Shown here in pieces: positions 15,991 to 25,841 of a DNA stretch of 64,000 nucleotides. The DNA is taken from assembly GCF_007830055.1 (NCBI RefSeq), contig NZ_VLLE01000007.1, positions 203,796 through 267,795 on the forward strand, written 5' to 3'. The DNA is from Lacibacter cauensis. GTDB lineage: Bacteria; Bacteroidota; Bacteroidia; Chitinophagales; Chitinophagaceae. The translations under genes and the position numbers were made by a program. The notes under the pieces are model-generated. The model had not been told where the DNA came from. It searched no databases and worked only from the letters and a program-made list of their open reading frames with translations. How positions within the stretch are numbered: the first letter of the stretch is position 1; every line of letters begins with the position of its first letter.

Positions 15991-18489
15991 CTATTCTCTC
16001 ATCAGCTGGGCCTGCATACGGCGTATGCGGTCTTCTATTTTTTCAGATGAAAGATTGTTGCGGTTCAACCCATCGGCAATAATGGGGAAACAGAGCGGCG
16101 TGAATTTTTGCGGAACGGCGATGATGATGTTGCTGTTACCGATGCGTGTAAACGCATCACGCAAACGAACTTCTTCCATCTGTTGATCGAATACTTCCTG
16201 ATAAGCCTGACGTAGTAATACATTTTTAGCGTCGTATTCGCTGAACACGTTAAACAACAAACTTGCAGATGCCTGCAGGTGTCTTGCTTTTTTTTGTTCG
16301 CCGGGAGCTGTTTGTGTAATTAAACCACCGATCACCGCAATATCTCTGAACTTGCGCCTGGCCATTTCTGTTGCATTAACACTTCGCTGAATATCGGCAG
16401 TAAGATTTTCGATTGTAAACAGTTCTGCTGCATTGGTATCATCAACAGGGATGGGCTGATCGCTCAACAGCTCAAACCCGTAATCGTTCATGGCAATGGA
16501 AAATGTAAGCGGTGCAAGTTTACCAATGCGGAAGGCGAGGATGGCACTCATGGCTTCGTGCACCTGTCGTCCTTCGAACGGGTATACCAGTAAATGATAA
16601 CCATCTTTACTTTCGTGATGCTCTATGAGCAGCTCATTGTCTTTGGGAATATGCGAAAGTTGTTGCTGCAGTTGAAACAAAGAAGAAAGATGAAGCAGCT
16701 CAGGTGAATGTTCGTCTGGCCGCTTCGAGCGGCCTGACTCGGCAACCTCGTTGAATGTTTCCCGCAACTTACGGCCAAGGTTAGCCGTTAAACTCATACG
16801 CCCGCCATTCCAGCTGGGAACAATGGTTTTTTTTGAAGTTGATTTGCGCACCAGTACCGTCATGTCTTTAATCTGCACCAGTTCAAGATTTCTTCCGGCC
16901 AGTGTAAAACAATCACCCGGTTCCAAACGGCTGATGAAGTATTCTTCAATAACGCCAACATAACCACCGCTCACCATTTTTACTTTCAGCATGGCATCGC
17001 TTACAATGGTGCCAATGTTTAAGCGGTGTTGCATCGCCAACCTTCGACTCTGTATTTTATACAAACCCTCAATAATTTCAATTTTTTTATAGTCGTCGTA
17101 TTGCTGCAATGCTTTACCGCCTTCTACCAGGAACTTCAAAATTTCTTCCCATTCTTCCTGCAACAGATCACGATAGCAGTAGGTTGACTTTACTTCTGCA
17201 AAAATTTCATCGGGCCGGAACCCATCTGAAATAGCCAATGTATTGAGATATTGGATCAACACATCAAAGCAAAGTAGCATGGGTTCTTTGCTTTCAATCA
17301 GTTCTTCCTCAATTGCATGTTTCAAGGCTGCTGCCTCAACAAGCTCCAGCGAATGGGTGGGTAAAAAGTATATTTTACTGACCGCATCAGGACTATGACC
17401 GCTTCGTCCTGCACGTTGCAGAAACCGGGATACACCTTTGGGCGAGCCCACTTGTATAACGGTCTCGACTGGCCGAAAATCGACACCCAGATCAAGCGAT
17501 GCAGTACACACTACTGCTTTCAGTTTGGCCGTGTGCAATGCATCTTCCACCCATTGCCGCAATTCCTGTTCAATACTTCCGTGATGCAAAGCAATAGCAC
17601 CGGCAAGTTCGGGTGCATGGTTCAGCAATTCCTGGTACCAACGCTCGCTCATGCCCCTTGTATTAATGAAGATGAGTGTGGTTTTGCTTTGCTCAATTAT
17701 CGGAATGACTTTATGAATGAGCTTGATACCGAGATGACCAGCCCAGGGATAGTTTTCAATTTCATCGGGCAAAACAGATTCAACAATAATTTGTTTTTTC
17801 ATGTTGGCTCTTACGATAACGCCGTCTTCTCCAATAGATGAAAGCAGTACTTCTTTTGCATCGTTTAAATTACCAATGGTTGCACTGATGCCCCAGATCA
17901 TGGGTTTGCATTGTTGCATCGACCATTGACAATGCACAATTCTGCTTAATGCGAGTTCTACCTGTACGCCCCGCTTACTGCCCATCAGTTCGTGCCATTC
18001 ATCCACTGCTATCAGCTGCAGGTTTCTGAATGCATCTGCATAATTTTTTTGTGCCAGAAACAGGTGCAGACTCTCCGGTGTAATAATGAGTACTTCAGGT
18101 AATTGTTTTTTTTGCTTTGCACGTTCGGCTGTTGTTGTGTCGCCATTACGGATGCCAATGGTCCAGTTCATTTCCAGTTCTGTAATCACCTCTTCCATAG
18201 CACGGCCAATATCTTTTGCCAGTGCACGCAGCGGTGTGATCCATAAAAGCTGTAACCCGTTTTTCGATTTGTGTTTATAATTAGTCGGATGCTGATTGAT
18301 GAAGCGGATGAGTGCCCCTAAAAAAACAGAAAATGTTTTACCACACCCGGTGGGTGCATTTACAATACCACTTACGTTACGGGCAATATACTGCCATGTT
18401 TCTTCTTGAAACGGAAATGGCTGTAATCCTTTGGCGGATAGCCAGGACTTTATTTCAGAATAACCAAAGCTTTGTTGTAATTCGTTCAT
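15991..18489 (-). CDS. Ligase-associated DNA damage response DEXH-box helicase (Lhr-like)
   Basis: 832 residues. Superfamily 2 helicase with the Walker A motif APTGCGKT (residues 45-52), motif II VDEWH (162-166), motif III GISATIGN, and motifs V and VI in ASLDLGVDF and QRAGRSGH. A large C-terminal part follows, as in Lhr-type helicases. This length and organisation match the helicase of the ligase-associated repair module. It would unwind or translocate on DNA during repair in the cytoplasm. It lies 80 bases downstream of the ligase gene on the same strand. Confidence 0.92.
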   Translation of the reverse strand: MNELQQSFGYSEIKSWLSAKGLQPFPFQEETWQYIARNVSGIVNAPTGCGKTFSVFLGALIRFINQHPTNYKHKSKNGLQLLWITPLRALAKDIGRAMEEVITELEMNWTIGIRNGDTTTAERAKQKKQLPEVLIITPESLHLFLAQKNYADAFRNLQLIAVDEWHELMGSKRGVQVELALSRIVHCQWSMQQCKPMIWGISATIGNLNDAKEVLLSSIGEDGVIVRANMKKQIIVESVLPDEIENYPWAGHLGIKLIHKVIPIIEQSKTTLIFINTRGMSERWYQELLNHAPELAGAIALHHGSIEQELRQWVEDALHTAKLKAVVCTASLDLGVDFRPVETVIQVGSPKGVSRFLQRAGRSGHSPDAVSKIYFLPTHSLELVEAAALKHAIEEELIESKEPMLLCFDVLIQYLNTLAISDGFRPDEIFAEVKSTYCYRDLLQEEWEEILKFLVEGGKALQQYDDYKKIEIIEGLYKIQSRRLAMQHRLNIGTIVSDAMLKVKMVSGGYVGVIEEYFISRLEPGDCFTLAGRNLELVQIKDMTVLVRKSTSKKTIVPSWNGGRMSLTANLGRKLRETFNEVAESGRSKRPDEHSPELLHLSSLFQLQQQLSHIPKDNELLIEHHESKDGYHLLVYPFEGRQVHEAMSAILAFRIGKLAPLTFSIAMNDYGFELLSDQPIPVDDTNAAELFTIENLTADIQRSVNATEMARRKFRDIAVIGGLITQTAPGEQKKARHLQASASLLFNVFSEYDAKNVLLRQAYQEVFDQQMEEVRLRDAFTRIGNSNIIIAVPQKFTPLCFPIIADGLNRNNLSSEKIEDRIRRMQAQLMRE

Positions 18490-18569
18490 GCCACTTACAA
18501 ATCTAAGGGTTCAACTGCAGCACCTGCACTTTCGAATCTTCTAAATAATTGCCGTTGTGTTTTGCAGCG

Positions 18570-20177
18570 TTATTTTCCATACTGCAGTAACAACTGCCGC
18601 AGATCTTCCAGTGTATTGATTTCATCCACTGTTTTGTCTTTGCGCCAGCGGCTCATGCGTGGAAAGCGCAATGCAACACCACTTTTATGGCGACTGCTTT
18701 TCGCTATACCTTCAAAGGCAATTTCAAAAACAAGTTCCGGTTTTACGGTACGCACCGGACCAAATTTTTCCAATGAATTGCGTTTTACAAACGCATCGAC
18801 AGCTGCAAATTCTTCATCTGTCAATCCACTGTAGGCTTTGGTAAAACTCACCAGCCGGTCGCCGTCTTTTACTGCAAACGTATAGTCGGTATACAAATTA
18901 CTTCTGCGGCCATGGCCTTTTTGTGCATAAATCAACACACAATCAATCACCAGCGGATCGATTTTCCATTTCCACCAATCGCCACGCTTACGACCCGACT
19001 GATAAACCGAATGCAGTTGCTTTAACATCAATCCTTCACTACCGTTTTCCCGTGCTTGCGTACGCAGTTCTTCTAATAGCTGCCAGTTGTTGAATGTAAT
19101 AACCGGCGACACATGCAGTACCGGATGTTGTATCTGTTGAATAAGTTGTTCCAATAATTTCCGGCGTTGGGCAAGTGGTAGCTGACGGATATCTTTTCCT
19201 TCCCATTCCAGTAAGTCGTATGCAATAAAAGCAGCAGGTGCTTCCTGCAGTTGTTTGCGGGTTACCTGCTTCCGTCCGATTCTTGTTTGCAGTATTGCAA
19301 AGGGTAGTGGCTTTACTTCTTTACTATTGGGCGGCATACAAATAATTTCACCATCGAGAACAGTACCTGCAGGTAACAGCTCTGTTAATGATTGGTATTC
19401 GGGAAATTTATCAGTCATCAGTTCTTCGCCTCTGCTCCATACAAACAGTTCAGCATTGCGTTGAATCATTTGTCCACGAATGCCATCCCATTTCCATTCG
19501 GCCTGCCAGTCTGCAGCTGTACCCATTTCTTCGAGTGGTTGTTCCAGTGCATAGGCTAAGTAAAACGGATAAGGTTTGGAAAGATCTTCTGCTGCAGCTG
19601 TTGCACTCAGCAATTGTTCAAACGTAATAGTTGCCGGATTCCAGTTGCCGCTGATGCGGTGTGCAATAGTGCTTGCATCGAGCTGTACCGATTTGGCCAA
19701 TGCATTCACAATTGTTTTTTGCGATACACCAATACGAAAACCACCGGTGATGAATTTATTAAACACAAAACATTCGTCTTTGCTCAGCTGCTGCCATTGC
19801 TGTAAAACATAAGCTTTCTTTTCTTCTTCGGTAGCAGTTGCCAATGCAAGTAATTGTTCAAAGAAAACATGTAATGGTAAAGATGCTGCTGTAGCTGTTG
19901 CTTCGGGTAACAGTAAACTGATTGTTTCTGCAAGATCACCAACGGTATCGTAACATTCGTTGAATAGCCAGTCGGGGAGTGTAGCTGTTTCGTAGCACCA
20001 TTGCTTGAGTTGTGTAGATGTAACCAATCGTTTTGGCCTGCGACCGCTGAACAATGCAATCACCCATACTTTATCTCTGTCATCGGCAGTTGAAAAATAG
20101 TGCGCCAGTGCAGCCAGTTTTTCATTGCTGCCGGTACTGCTGCCGAGTGTATGTACAAGTGTTGCAAATATTTTCAA
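18570..20177 (-). CDS. ATP-dependent DNA ligase (ligase-associated module, LigB-like)
   Basis: 535 residues. An N-terminal DNA-binding domain (about 1-195) is followed by the adenylation domain with the nucleotidyl-lysine in EWKWDGIRG (Lys229), then DGEIICM, a FIAYDLLEWEG segment, EGLMLK and WWKWK. The OB-fold C-terminal part ends near YGK. This is the ATP-dependent ligase of the module associated with response to DNA damage such as cisplatin adducts in other bacteria (family knowledge). The essential NAD-dependent LigA is not in the window. Gene spacing is 29 bases from the exonuclease and 80 from the helicase, consistent with one operon. Confidence 0.93.
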   Translation of the reverse strand: MKIFATLVHTLGSSTGSNEKLAALAHYFSTADDRDKVWVIALFSGRRPKRLVTSTQLKQWCYETATLPDWLFNECYDTVGDLAETISLLLPEATATAASLPLHVFFEQLLALATATEEEKKAYVLQQWQQLSKDECFVFNKFITGGFRIGVSQKTIVNALAKSVQLDASTIAHRISGNWNPATITFEQLLSATAAAEDLSKPYPFYLAYALEQPLEEMGTAADWQAEWKWDGIRGQMIQRNAELFVWSRGEELMTDKFPEYQSLTELLPAGTVLDGEIICMPPNSKEVKPLPFAILQTRIGRKQVTRKQLQEAPAAFIAYDLLEWEGKDIRQLPLAQRRKLLEQLIQQIQHPVLHVSPVITFNNWQLLEELRTQARENGSEGLMLKQLHSVYQSGRKRGDWWKWKIDPLVIDCVLIYAQKGHGRRSNLYTDYTFAVKDGDRLVSFTKAYSGLTDEEFAAVDAFVKRNSLEKFGPVRTVKPELVFEIAFEGIAKSSRHKSGVALRFPRMSRWRKDKTVDEINTLEDLRQLLLQYGK

Positions 20178-20206
20178 GTGTTCATTTTATTTTATTACGA
20201 AAAATT

Positions 20207-21232
20207 TTATGGCTGCTGTTCTTGTGTTGATGAAGGCACATCATCTGTTTCAAATGCTTCGCCGTATTGTGTAACTACTTCAGCAGCCTGTATACCTTGT
20301 TCCTGCAAATACCTGCTGAATGCCGATTGAAAGCCATGTGTTACATACACCTGTTCTGCACCCGTTGCTTTCACTGCCTGTAATAAACCATTCCAGTCTG
20401 CATGATCGCTGATGGCAAAACCTGCATCTGCATTTTGTCTTCTTTTATTTCCTCTTACCTGCATCCAGCCGCTGCATATAGCTACACGGTAAGGTGTGAA
20501 ACGTTTTAACCAGGGCGAATCGAGTACAGAAGAAGGTGCGATGACCACTGCTTTTTTTAATTCATCTTTTGTTACACTTGCGGTAACCCGTTTGGCAAAT
20601 GGTAATGTAATGCCGGCGTTAACGAGTACATCGTTGGTATTTGCAACAGCACCATGTAAAAAGATGTGATCGGTTACCATTGCTGCAGCCTGTAATACAC
20701 GTTGTGCTTTACCCAAACTGTAGGCAAGCAAAACAGAACTATAACCCTGTTGTTGATTTTGTAAAATCCATTCACCGATTTGTGCATACTGTACAGCCTG
20801 CGGTTGCCAATTGTAGATGGGTAAGCCAAATGTAGATTCGGTGATGAAGCTGTTACATCGTACCGGTTCAAATGCGCCGCTTACACCATCATCTTCTGTT
20901 TTATAATCGCCGCTTACAACCCACACTTCTCCTTCTTTTTCCAATTGTATTTGTGATGAACCAATCACATGACCTGCGGGATGTAATGATATTCGCACGC
21001 CATTGATAAAAACGGGTTCATTCCATTCTACCTCTTGGTAAGCATGCGCCCCAAGTCTTAGCTCCAGCAAAGGTTTTGTAAGACGATGGCAGAGATAGGC
21101 TGTAGAGCCTGCTCTTGCATGATCGCTGTGCGCATGCGTAATCACCGCTTTGTTGACAGGCTTCCAGGGATCGATATAGAAATCGCCGTCAGGACAATAC
21201 AAACCATTATCGGTAAACTGTAAGAGCGCCAT
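20207..21232 (-). CDS. Ligase-associated DNA damage response exonuclease (MBL fold)
   Basis: 341 residues. Metallo-beta-lactamase fold with the metal-binding HAHSDH motif at residues 33-38, PAGHVIGSSQI, SGDYKTEDD and a C-terminal AISDHADW and TGAEQVYVTHG, which are hallmarks of the CPSF/SNM1-type nuclease branch. This form is the exonuclease of the ligase-associated module, acting with the ligase and helicase encoded immediately downstream. Its ATG overlaps the TGA stop of a 52-codon DUF2256 gene by one base, implying translational coupling. Confidence 0.92.
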   Translation of the reverse strand: MALLQFTDNGLYCPDGDFYIDPWKPVNKAVITHAHSDHARAGSTAYLCHRLTKPLLELRLGAHAYQEVEWNEPVFINGVRISLHPAGHVIGSSQIQLEKEGEVWVVSGDYKTEDDGVSGAFEPVRCNSFITESTFGLPIYNWQPQAVQYAQIGEWILQNQQQGYSSVLLAYSLGKAQRVLQAAAMVTDHIFLHGAVANTNDVLVNAGITLPFAKRVTASVTKDELKKAVVIAPSSVLDSPWLKRFTPYRVAICSGWMQVRGNKRRQNADAGFAISDHADWNGLLQAVKATGAEQVYVTHGFQSAFSRYLQEQGIQAAEVVTQYGEAFETDDVPSSTQEQQP

Positions 21233-21390
21233 CAGGAAGTTGCTTGATTGGATTTGTTACGGTTGTTTCTGCAACGGTCGCTGCAGTACTTGACATCATC
21301 CCAAACCTTTTCCCATTTCTTACGCCAGCTGAAAGGTCTGTTGCAAACAAGGCAAATCTTTTGTGGTAAATGTGCTTTCTTGTGTGGCAT
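21232..21390 (-). CDS. DUF2256 zinc-ribbon miniprotein
   Basis: A 52-residue basic protein starting [16 protein letters not shown]. Four cysteines (Cys13, Cys16, Cys36 and Cys40 in CLVC and CSDRC) form a probable zinc ribbon, and the central [14 protein letters not shown] is the DUF2256 signature. Function unknown; members are often found beside photolyase/cryptochrome genes (family knowledge). The stop codon overlaps the exonuclease ATG in a TGATG arrangement, so it belongs to the repair operon. The start is immediately after the T-run of the preceding terminator on the minus strand, leaving no room for a separate ordinary promoter. Confidence 0.85.
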   Translation of the reverse strand: MPHKKAHLPQKICLVCNRPFSWRKKWEKVWDDVKYCSDRCRNNRNKSNQATS

Positions 21391-21427
21391 AAAAAAACAA
21401 CAGGCCAGCAAATATTTTGTTGGCCTG
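21391..21427 (-). terminator. Rho-independent terminator of the binding protein gene
   Basis: On the minus strand a 12-bp stem (21401-21412 with 21416-21427, including one G-T pair) is followed by TTGTTTTTTT. It closes the guaA/binding-protein transcript, and its T-run abuts the ATG of the DUF2256 gene. Confidence 0.85.
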
Positions 21428-21452
21428 GGCTAAACTTTTTTAAGGAATCATA

Positions 21453-22613
21453 TCAATTCATTCTTGAAACAAGGTTATTGCTGCGCTTCAGTATGTAAAT
21501 GCGTTTGTTTTCGAAATAATCGGGCTTACCACTTGTACTGTTCAATACCGGTCTGAAATCGAATTCGGTAAATGAACGATAAGTTCGTTCATTCAGATGC
21601 TGCATCAGCTGTGTATTGTAACGTAACAGCAGTTGAATAAAAAAGCGGGTCAGTTCATAACCCCTGTAGGCAACATCCGATGGCCGACCATTGGTGAGAT
21701 CGGTAAATCCTTTGGTGAAATTGGTTGCAGCTACGGTGCCTGTATTAAAGAAGGTTGCAGTATAAAACAACGAAAGATCTTTGTATTCCGGTTTGGTAAG
21801 ATCTTTCATGCCATCCCATGTAGGCATGCCCACCAATTCCATTGGATAGGTTTTGTAAATTTTCTGTGCAACATTTACTAGGTTTAATCCAAATGCTTCA
21901 TCGAGCGAACCGCAAATAAGCACATTGGTTTTTAAACTGTCTAAATGCGGAATAAGATCGGTTTGTGTAAAGTTGTCATTCAGGTTAAGTGTTTTCCATT
22001 TCAGTAAAGTTGAACCATTGCTTCCTTTGTTGTATTTGGCAAAGTAAGAAGCAAGTCTGTCTTCCTGTGTACCTTTTCTTCTTACATACACAAGATTGGC
22101 AGTTGGGTTGCTGCGCATGATAAAATTATAGATCGCTTCGCAATGCGCAGGTAAAGTAGAGTTGACAATAATGGTGAACGGATTATTGGTTACACCTCCA
22201 TCGTTGGGAAACGTAGCCGATACAAACGGAATGTTTTTCAACAGTGCAAGATCGGCCAAGGTGCGGTACTCAGCTCCGCTTACAGAACCAATCATTAAAT
22301 CGAGCGAGTCGAATGTATTACGGCTGCGGAGTTTATCAAGACTTTGATCAGCCGAACGCAGATCGTACACCATTACTTCCAGTGGCTGATTACTGTTAAC
22401 AGAATCAACGGCCATCAATGCACCCTGCACAAAATCGAGGCCCGGCAATATATGCTTGGGCATCTGGTTTGTGAATTTATAGGTTGAACCGGTAAAGGTT
22501 GAATCGAGATAGAGGCTGGCAAAAATTCCTACACGGTATTTTTTTACAGCACCTTGCGACGAAGCAAACAAACCGGTTGCAACAAATGCAAGTACAAATA
22601 AGAGTTGTTTCAT
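21453..22613 (-). CDS. Periplasmic type I ligand-binding protein (ABC amino-acid receptor-like)
   Basis: 386 residues with a signal peptide (MKQLLFVLAFVATGLFASSQ). The body has the fold pattern of leucine/amide-binding periplasmic receptors: a QGALMAVDSVNSN-like helix, MIGSVSGAEYRTLADLA, a PFVSATFPNDGG segment and a C-terminal AYRGYELTRFFIQLL helix. No permease or ATPase is nearby, so a transport role is not supported by context; in Bacteroidota such proteins often accompany cell-envelope functions instead. It lies 27 bases after guaA and probably shares its transcript. Confidence 0.75.
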   Translation of the reverse strand: MKQLLFVLAFVATGLFASSQGAVKKYRVGIFASLYLDSTFTGSTYKFTNQMPKHILPGLDFVQGALMAVDSVNSNQPLEVMVYDLRSADQSLDKLRSRNTFDSLDLMIGSVSGAEYRTLADLALLKNIPFVSATFPNDGGVTNNPFTIIVNSTLPAHCEAIYNFIMRSNPTANLVYVRRKGTQEDRLASYFAKYNKGSNGSTLLKWKTLNLNDNFTQTDLIPHLDSLKTNVLICGSLDEAFGLNLVNVAQKIYKTYPMELVGMPTWDGMKDLTKPEYKDLSLFYTATFFNTGTVAATNFTKGFTDLTNGRPSDVAYRGYELTRFFIQLLLRYNTQLMQHLNERTYRSFTEFDFRPVLNSTSGKPDYFENKRIYILKRSNNLVSRMN

Positions 22614-22640
22614 ATAGTCCGATCTACGTTCTGCAGATGA

Positions 22641-24176
22641 TTATTCCCATTCAATGGTTGCAGGCGGCTTACTACTGATGTCGTACACCACACGATTGAT
22701 ACCACGCACTTTATTAATGATCTCGTTCGAGATATGTGCAAGGAACTCGTACGGCAAATGCGCCCAGTCGGCCGTCATACCATCAACAGAAGTTACTGCA
22801 CGCAGGGCCAATGTAAATTCATACGTACGTTCATCGCCCATTACACCTACACTCTGCACCGGTAATAAAATGGCACCTGCCTGCCATACTTTATCGTACA
22901 GTCCATGTTCTTTTAATCCATTGATGAAGATGGCATCGGCACGTTGTAACAGATCAACTTTTTCTTCTGTTACCTCACCCAAAATGCGGATGGCTAAGCC
23001 GGGGCCGGGGAAGGGGTGACGGTTGAGCAGATCGGCCGGAATGCCCAGTTCTGCACCAACACGGCGTACTTCATCTTTAAACAAATAACGCAACGGTTCT
23101 ACCAGTTCCAGCTTCATGGTATCGGGCAAACCTCCCACGTTGTGGTGCGATTTAATCGTTACCGAAGGACCATGTACACTTACACTTTCAATTACATCCG
23201 GATAAATGGTACCTTGGCCTAAAAGCTCAACACCTTCAATTTTGTGGGCTTCACGATCGAACACTTCAATAAATGTGCCGCCGATGATTTTTCGTTTTTC
23301 TTCGGGGTTACTTTTTCCCGCAAGCTTGGTATAAAAATGTTCACGTGCATCTACACCTGTTACATTTAAACCAATAGTATTATAGGTATCGAGTACCTGT
23401 TGAAATTCATCTTTACGTAACAAACCGTTATCAACAAAAATGCCGAAGAGGTTTTTGCCGATCGCTTTATGAATAAGTGTTGCTGCAACGGTAGAATCAA
23501 CACCTCCGCTCAACGCCATAATTACTTTACGGTTGCCGATTTGTTGCTTTAACGATGCAACAGTTTCGTGTACAAAGGAAGCGGGTGTCCACTCAGCTTT
23601 GCAACCGCAGATAGCAGTTAAAAAGTTTTTAATGATTTTCTTTCCTTCGGTAGAATGGTAAACTTCCGGGTGAAACTGCAAGCCATATAACGGGTTGGCA
23701 TAACCGCCAGTTGCACGGAACGCAGCAACGGGGATAGAATCGGTCACTGCCATCACTTCAAAACCGTCGGGTAATGCCAGGATGCTGTCGCCGTGGCTCA
23801 TCCACACTTGTGATTTATCACTGATACCGTCGAGCAACACGTCTTCTTTCTGCTTGTGCAGCATGGCACGGCCGTATTCACGCTTTTCACTTTTTTCAAC
23901 CCTGCCGCCTAACTGTTTTGCTGTAAGCTGGGCACCGTAACAGATACCAAGAACAGGTAAGGATTTCGTGAGTAATTCCACATCAACCACAGGGGCCTTT
24001 TCGTCGTTTACAGAAAACGGACTGCCCGAAAGAATAATGCCTTTCAGCGTATCGTCTTTTACAACCGGTTTGTGATAAGGAACAATTTCGCAGTAAACAT
24101 TTGCTTCACGAACTGCACGTGCAATCAATTGTGTGTATTGAGAGCCGAAATCGAGGATAAGAATCTTTTCTGTCAT
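22641..24176 (-). CDS. guaA: GMP synthase (glutamine-hydrolysing)
   Basis: 511 residues from the ATG at 24176 ([13 protein letters not shown]). Converts XMP to GMP using glutamine and ATP. The N-terminal glutamine amidotransferase has the nucleophile Cys79 in GICYGAQ and the His/Glu pair in QFHPEVYHS. The ATP-pyrophosphatase P-loop is ALSGGVDST. The C-terminal dimerisation domain ends in [10 protein letters not shown] longer start at 24206 would include the promoter box and is rejected. The -7 box is 7 bases before the ATG, so the mRNA may be leaderless. Followed at 27 bases by the binding-protein gene. Confidence 0.97.
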   Translation of the reverse strand: MTEKILILDFGSQYTQLIARAVREANVYCEIVPYHKPVVKDDTLKGIILSGSPFSVNDEKAPVVDVELLTKSLPVLGICYGAQLTAKQLGGRVEKSEKREYGRAMLHKQKEDVLLDGISDKSQVWMSHGDSILALPDGFEVMAVTDSIPVAAFRATGGYANPLYGLQFHPEVYHSTEGKKIIKNFLTAICGCKAEWTPASFVHETVASLKQQIGNRKVIMALSGGVDSTVAATLIHKAIGKNLFGIFVDNGLLRKDEFQQVLDTYNTIGLNVTGVDAREHFYTKLAGKSNPEEKRKIIGGTFIEVFDREAHKIEGVELLGQGTIYPDVIESVSVHGPSVTIKSHHNVGGLPDTMKLELVEPLRYLFKDEVRRVGAELGIPADLLNRHPFPGPGLAIRILGEVTEEKVDLLQRADAIFINGLKEHGLYDKVWQAGAILLPVQSVGVMGDERTYEFTLALRAVTSVDGMTADWAHLPYEFLAHISNEIINKVRGINRVVYDISSKPPATIEWE

Positions 24177-24183
24177 GGTGCGG

Positions 24184-24191
24184 CGAAGGTA
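24184..24191 (-). promoter_or_regulatory. -7 box of guaA (TACCTTCG on the minus strand)
   Basis: One mismatch from TAnnTTTG and 7 bases before the guaA ATG, the same geometry as at lpxB. Confidence 0.5.
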
Positions 24192-24281
24192 ACAAAAACC
24201 ACCCAAGCCCGAAGCGAACGATTACGGCTTATGTGGAAAAGCTATTCATTTTTTTCGTTTTATGTACGCCGTTTTTTCCTT

Positions 24282-24289
24282 TACTTTTG
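24282..24289 (+). promoter_or_regulatory. -7 box TACTTTTG of the GIN-domain gene
   Basis: A perfect TAnnTTTG box about 100 bases before the ATG at 24391, implying a leader of some 95 bases. Confidence 0.45.
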
Positions 24290-24390
24290 TTTTCTCCGTC
24301 TTTAACCAACCAAGTGCATAAACCCTGTCGGCTAACCCGTTGTGTTTGTGTGCGCCTTATTATCTCATCAGTTAAATAAAAACAACGAAC

Positions 24391-25122
24391 ATGCGTATTC
24401 TCTCTCTCAGCTATGTAGTAATTACCTTTATTATTTCTGTTTCCCTTGCCTCTTGCGGCTGGCGGACTGTGCGTGGTAATGGTGAAATTGTTACTACCAA
24501 CCGTAACGAACGTGATTTTAAAAGCGTAAAGACAGGCGGTTCTTTTGACGTGTATCTTACCCAGGGCGATAACTATGAAATAAAGATTACCGGCGATGAA
24601 AACCTGTTACAATATGTAGAAACAAGGGTTGAAAACGGGGTGTTGCGTATTCGCCACCGCAAAGGTGTTAACCTGCGCCCGACAGAAGATATGAAAGTGT
24701 ACATTACTGCTCCCCGTTTTGCCGAGGTAAGCCTTGCCGGCAGCGGTAAAATTGTGGCCGAAACAAATCTTACATCCGATAGTAAAATCAAGTTCAGCAT
24801 TGCGGGCAGCGGCGATATTTTAATGAAAGATGTAAATGCGCCTCAGGTAGCGGTAAACATTGCCGGCAGCGGTAAGGCAGAAGCAACCGGTGCAACCCGT
24901 GATATTGATATTGATGTTGCAGGCAGCGGCGATGTGATTATGAAAAATCTAAAAGCCGAAAATGCAAAGGTAGTGATAGCCGGTTCGGGCAACGTATGGC
25001 TCTACGCCAGTATGAAGCTGGATGTGCGGGTTGCAGGTGGCGGCGATATTCACTATTACGGCAGCCCCACCGATATTAAATCGAAACTGGCTGGTTCGGG
25101 TAACCTTATTAAAGAAGAGTAA
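24391..25122 (+). CDS. GIN-domain (DUF2807) lipoprotein
   Basis: 243 residues. A lipoprotein signal peptide ends at Cys22 (SVSLASCGW). The GIN domain follows, with the opening RDFKSVKTGGSFDVYLTQG and an AGSG or AGGG turn about every 20 residues (six copies), which fits a right-handed beta-helix. The domain is common in Bacteroidota surface proteins; its ligand is unknown. The protein is probably outer-membrane anchored. The gene is monocistronic and ends at a strong terminator. Confidence 0.9.
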   Translation: MRILSLSYVVITFIISVSLASCGWRTVRGNGEIVTTNRNERDFKSVKTGGSFDVYLTQGDNYEIKITGDENLLQYVETRVENGVLRIRHRKGVNLRPTEDMKVYITAPRFAEVSLAGSGKIVAETNLTSDSKIKFSIAGSGDILMKDVNAPQVAVNIAGSGKAEATGATRDIDIDVAGSGDVIMKNLKAENAKVVIAGSGNVWLYASMKLDVRVAGGGDIHYYGSPTDIKSKLAGSGNLIKEE

Positions 25123-25190
25123 GGTTTTGTCACAGGATTGTTAATTGACTTTTAAAGGCAACAGAAGACCTTATTTATAAACGTTGAGCA

Positions 25191-25227
25191 GGAGCCGGTG
25201 CTTACTTTTGCACCGGCTCCGTCTTTT
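25191..25227 (+). terminator. Rho-independent terminator
   Basis: An 11-bp GC-rich perfect stem (25191-25201 with 25210-25220), 8-base loop and GTCTTTT follow the GIN-domain gene by 68 bases. Confidence 0.85.
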
Positions 25228-25343
25228 AATCCAATCCAGAAAAAAGGCAAATCCGCTACACAGAAAACAACAAACTGTTCCCGATTGTAAATAGAAAACG
25301 TCCGTTTGAGAACGAAATTTTTTAAGGTGTTTTTGGTTCATGT

Positions 25344-25370
25344 AAATCCTCCGTTTGCGGAGGATTTTTT
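25344..25370. terminator. Bidirectional terminator
   Basis: AAATCCTCCG (25344-25353) pairs with CGGAGGATTT (25358-25367) over a 4-base loop. It overlaps the stop end of the minus-strand YjbR-like gene and can serve it. Confidence 0.8.
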
Positions 25371-25707
25371 ATTGTTGGTATTGTTGGGCAAGTGCTTTGG
25401 GTGCAACAGTGCAGTAAGCTGTAGTTACAACATCCTGCAACAAATCCTTCTTTATTTTTTTAAGGTTGATATTTGTCCACCCCTGTAGCCCCCATTTGTT
25501 GGGAACAGCCCAAATAACCGTTTCATCAATCAAACAAAATACAGATTGATCGTTTGAGGTTAGCTTAACACAGGCCGTATGATGTACCTCATCCAGCGTA
25601 GCAATAATTTTCTTTTTTATACGGAACGAGCGTTTTTCGAAATGCGGTTCTTCGGTTACTTCTGCAAAAGATAAAAGAAGCTTACAAAATGCGTTGTTCG
25701 AAATCAT
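25369..25707 (-). CDS. MmcQ/YjbR family DNA-binding-like protein
   Basis: 112 residues from the ATG at 25707 (MISNNAFCKLLLSF), normal for the family. The EEPHFEKRSFRIKKKIIATLD segment is the family signature; ANL-like ending KKDLLQDVVTTAY and PKAL are also typical. YjbR-type proteins have a fold like double-wing DNA-binding proteins, but the function is unproven. A longer frame to 25821 has no family support. Confidence 0.85.
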   Translation of the reverse strand: MISNNAFCKLLLSFAEVTEEPHFEKRSFRIKKKIIATLDEVHHTACVKLTSNDQSVFCLIDETVIWAVPNKWGLQGWTNINLKKIKKDLLQDVVTTAYCTVAPKALAQQYQQ

Positions 25708-25841
25708 GTTAATAAGATAACGACAGAGTGAATAAATACAATGCAAATGTGTAACATCTTTCTGGTTTGTTCGTATACTGTTAAAATAGGTTAGTGGTTT
25801 ACTGTTGTTATTAACGGGCAATGGTTGTAAGACTGCTGTTC

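Noticed and set aside
21248..21433. Plus-strand frame over the DUF2256 gene
   Set aside because: The minus strand encodes a recognised zinc-ribbon family with start and stop matching the neighbouring gene.
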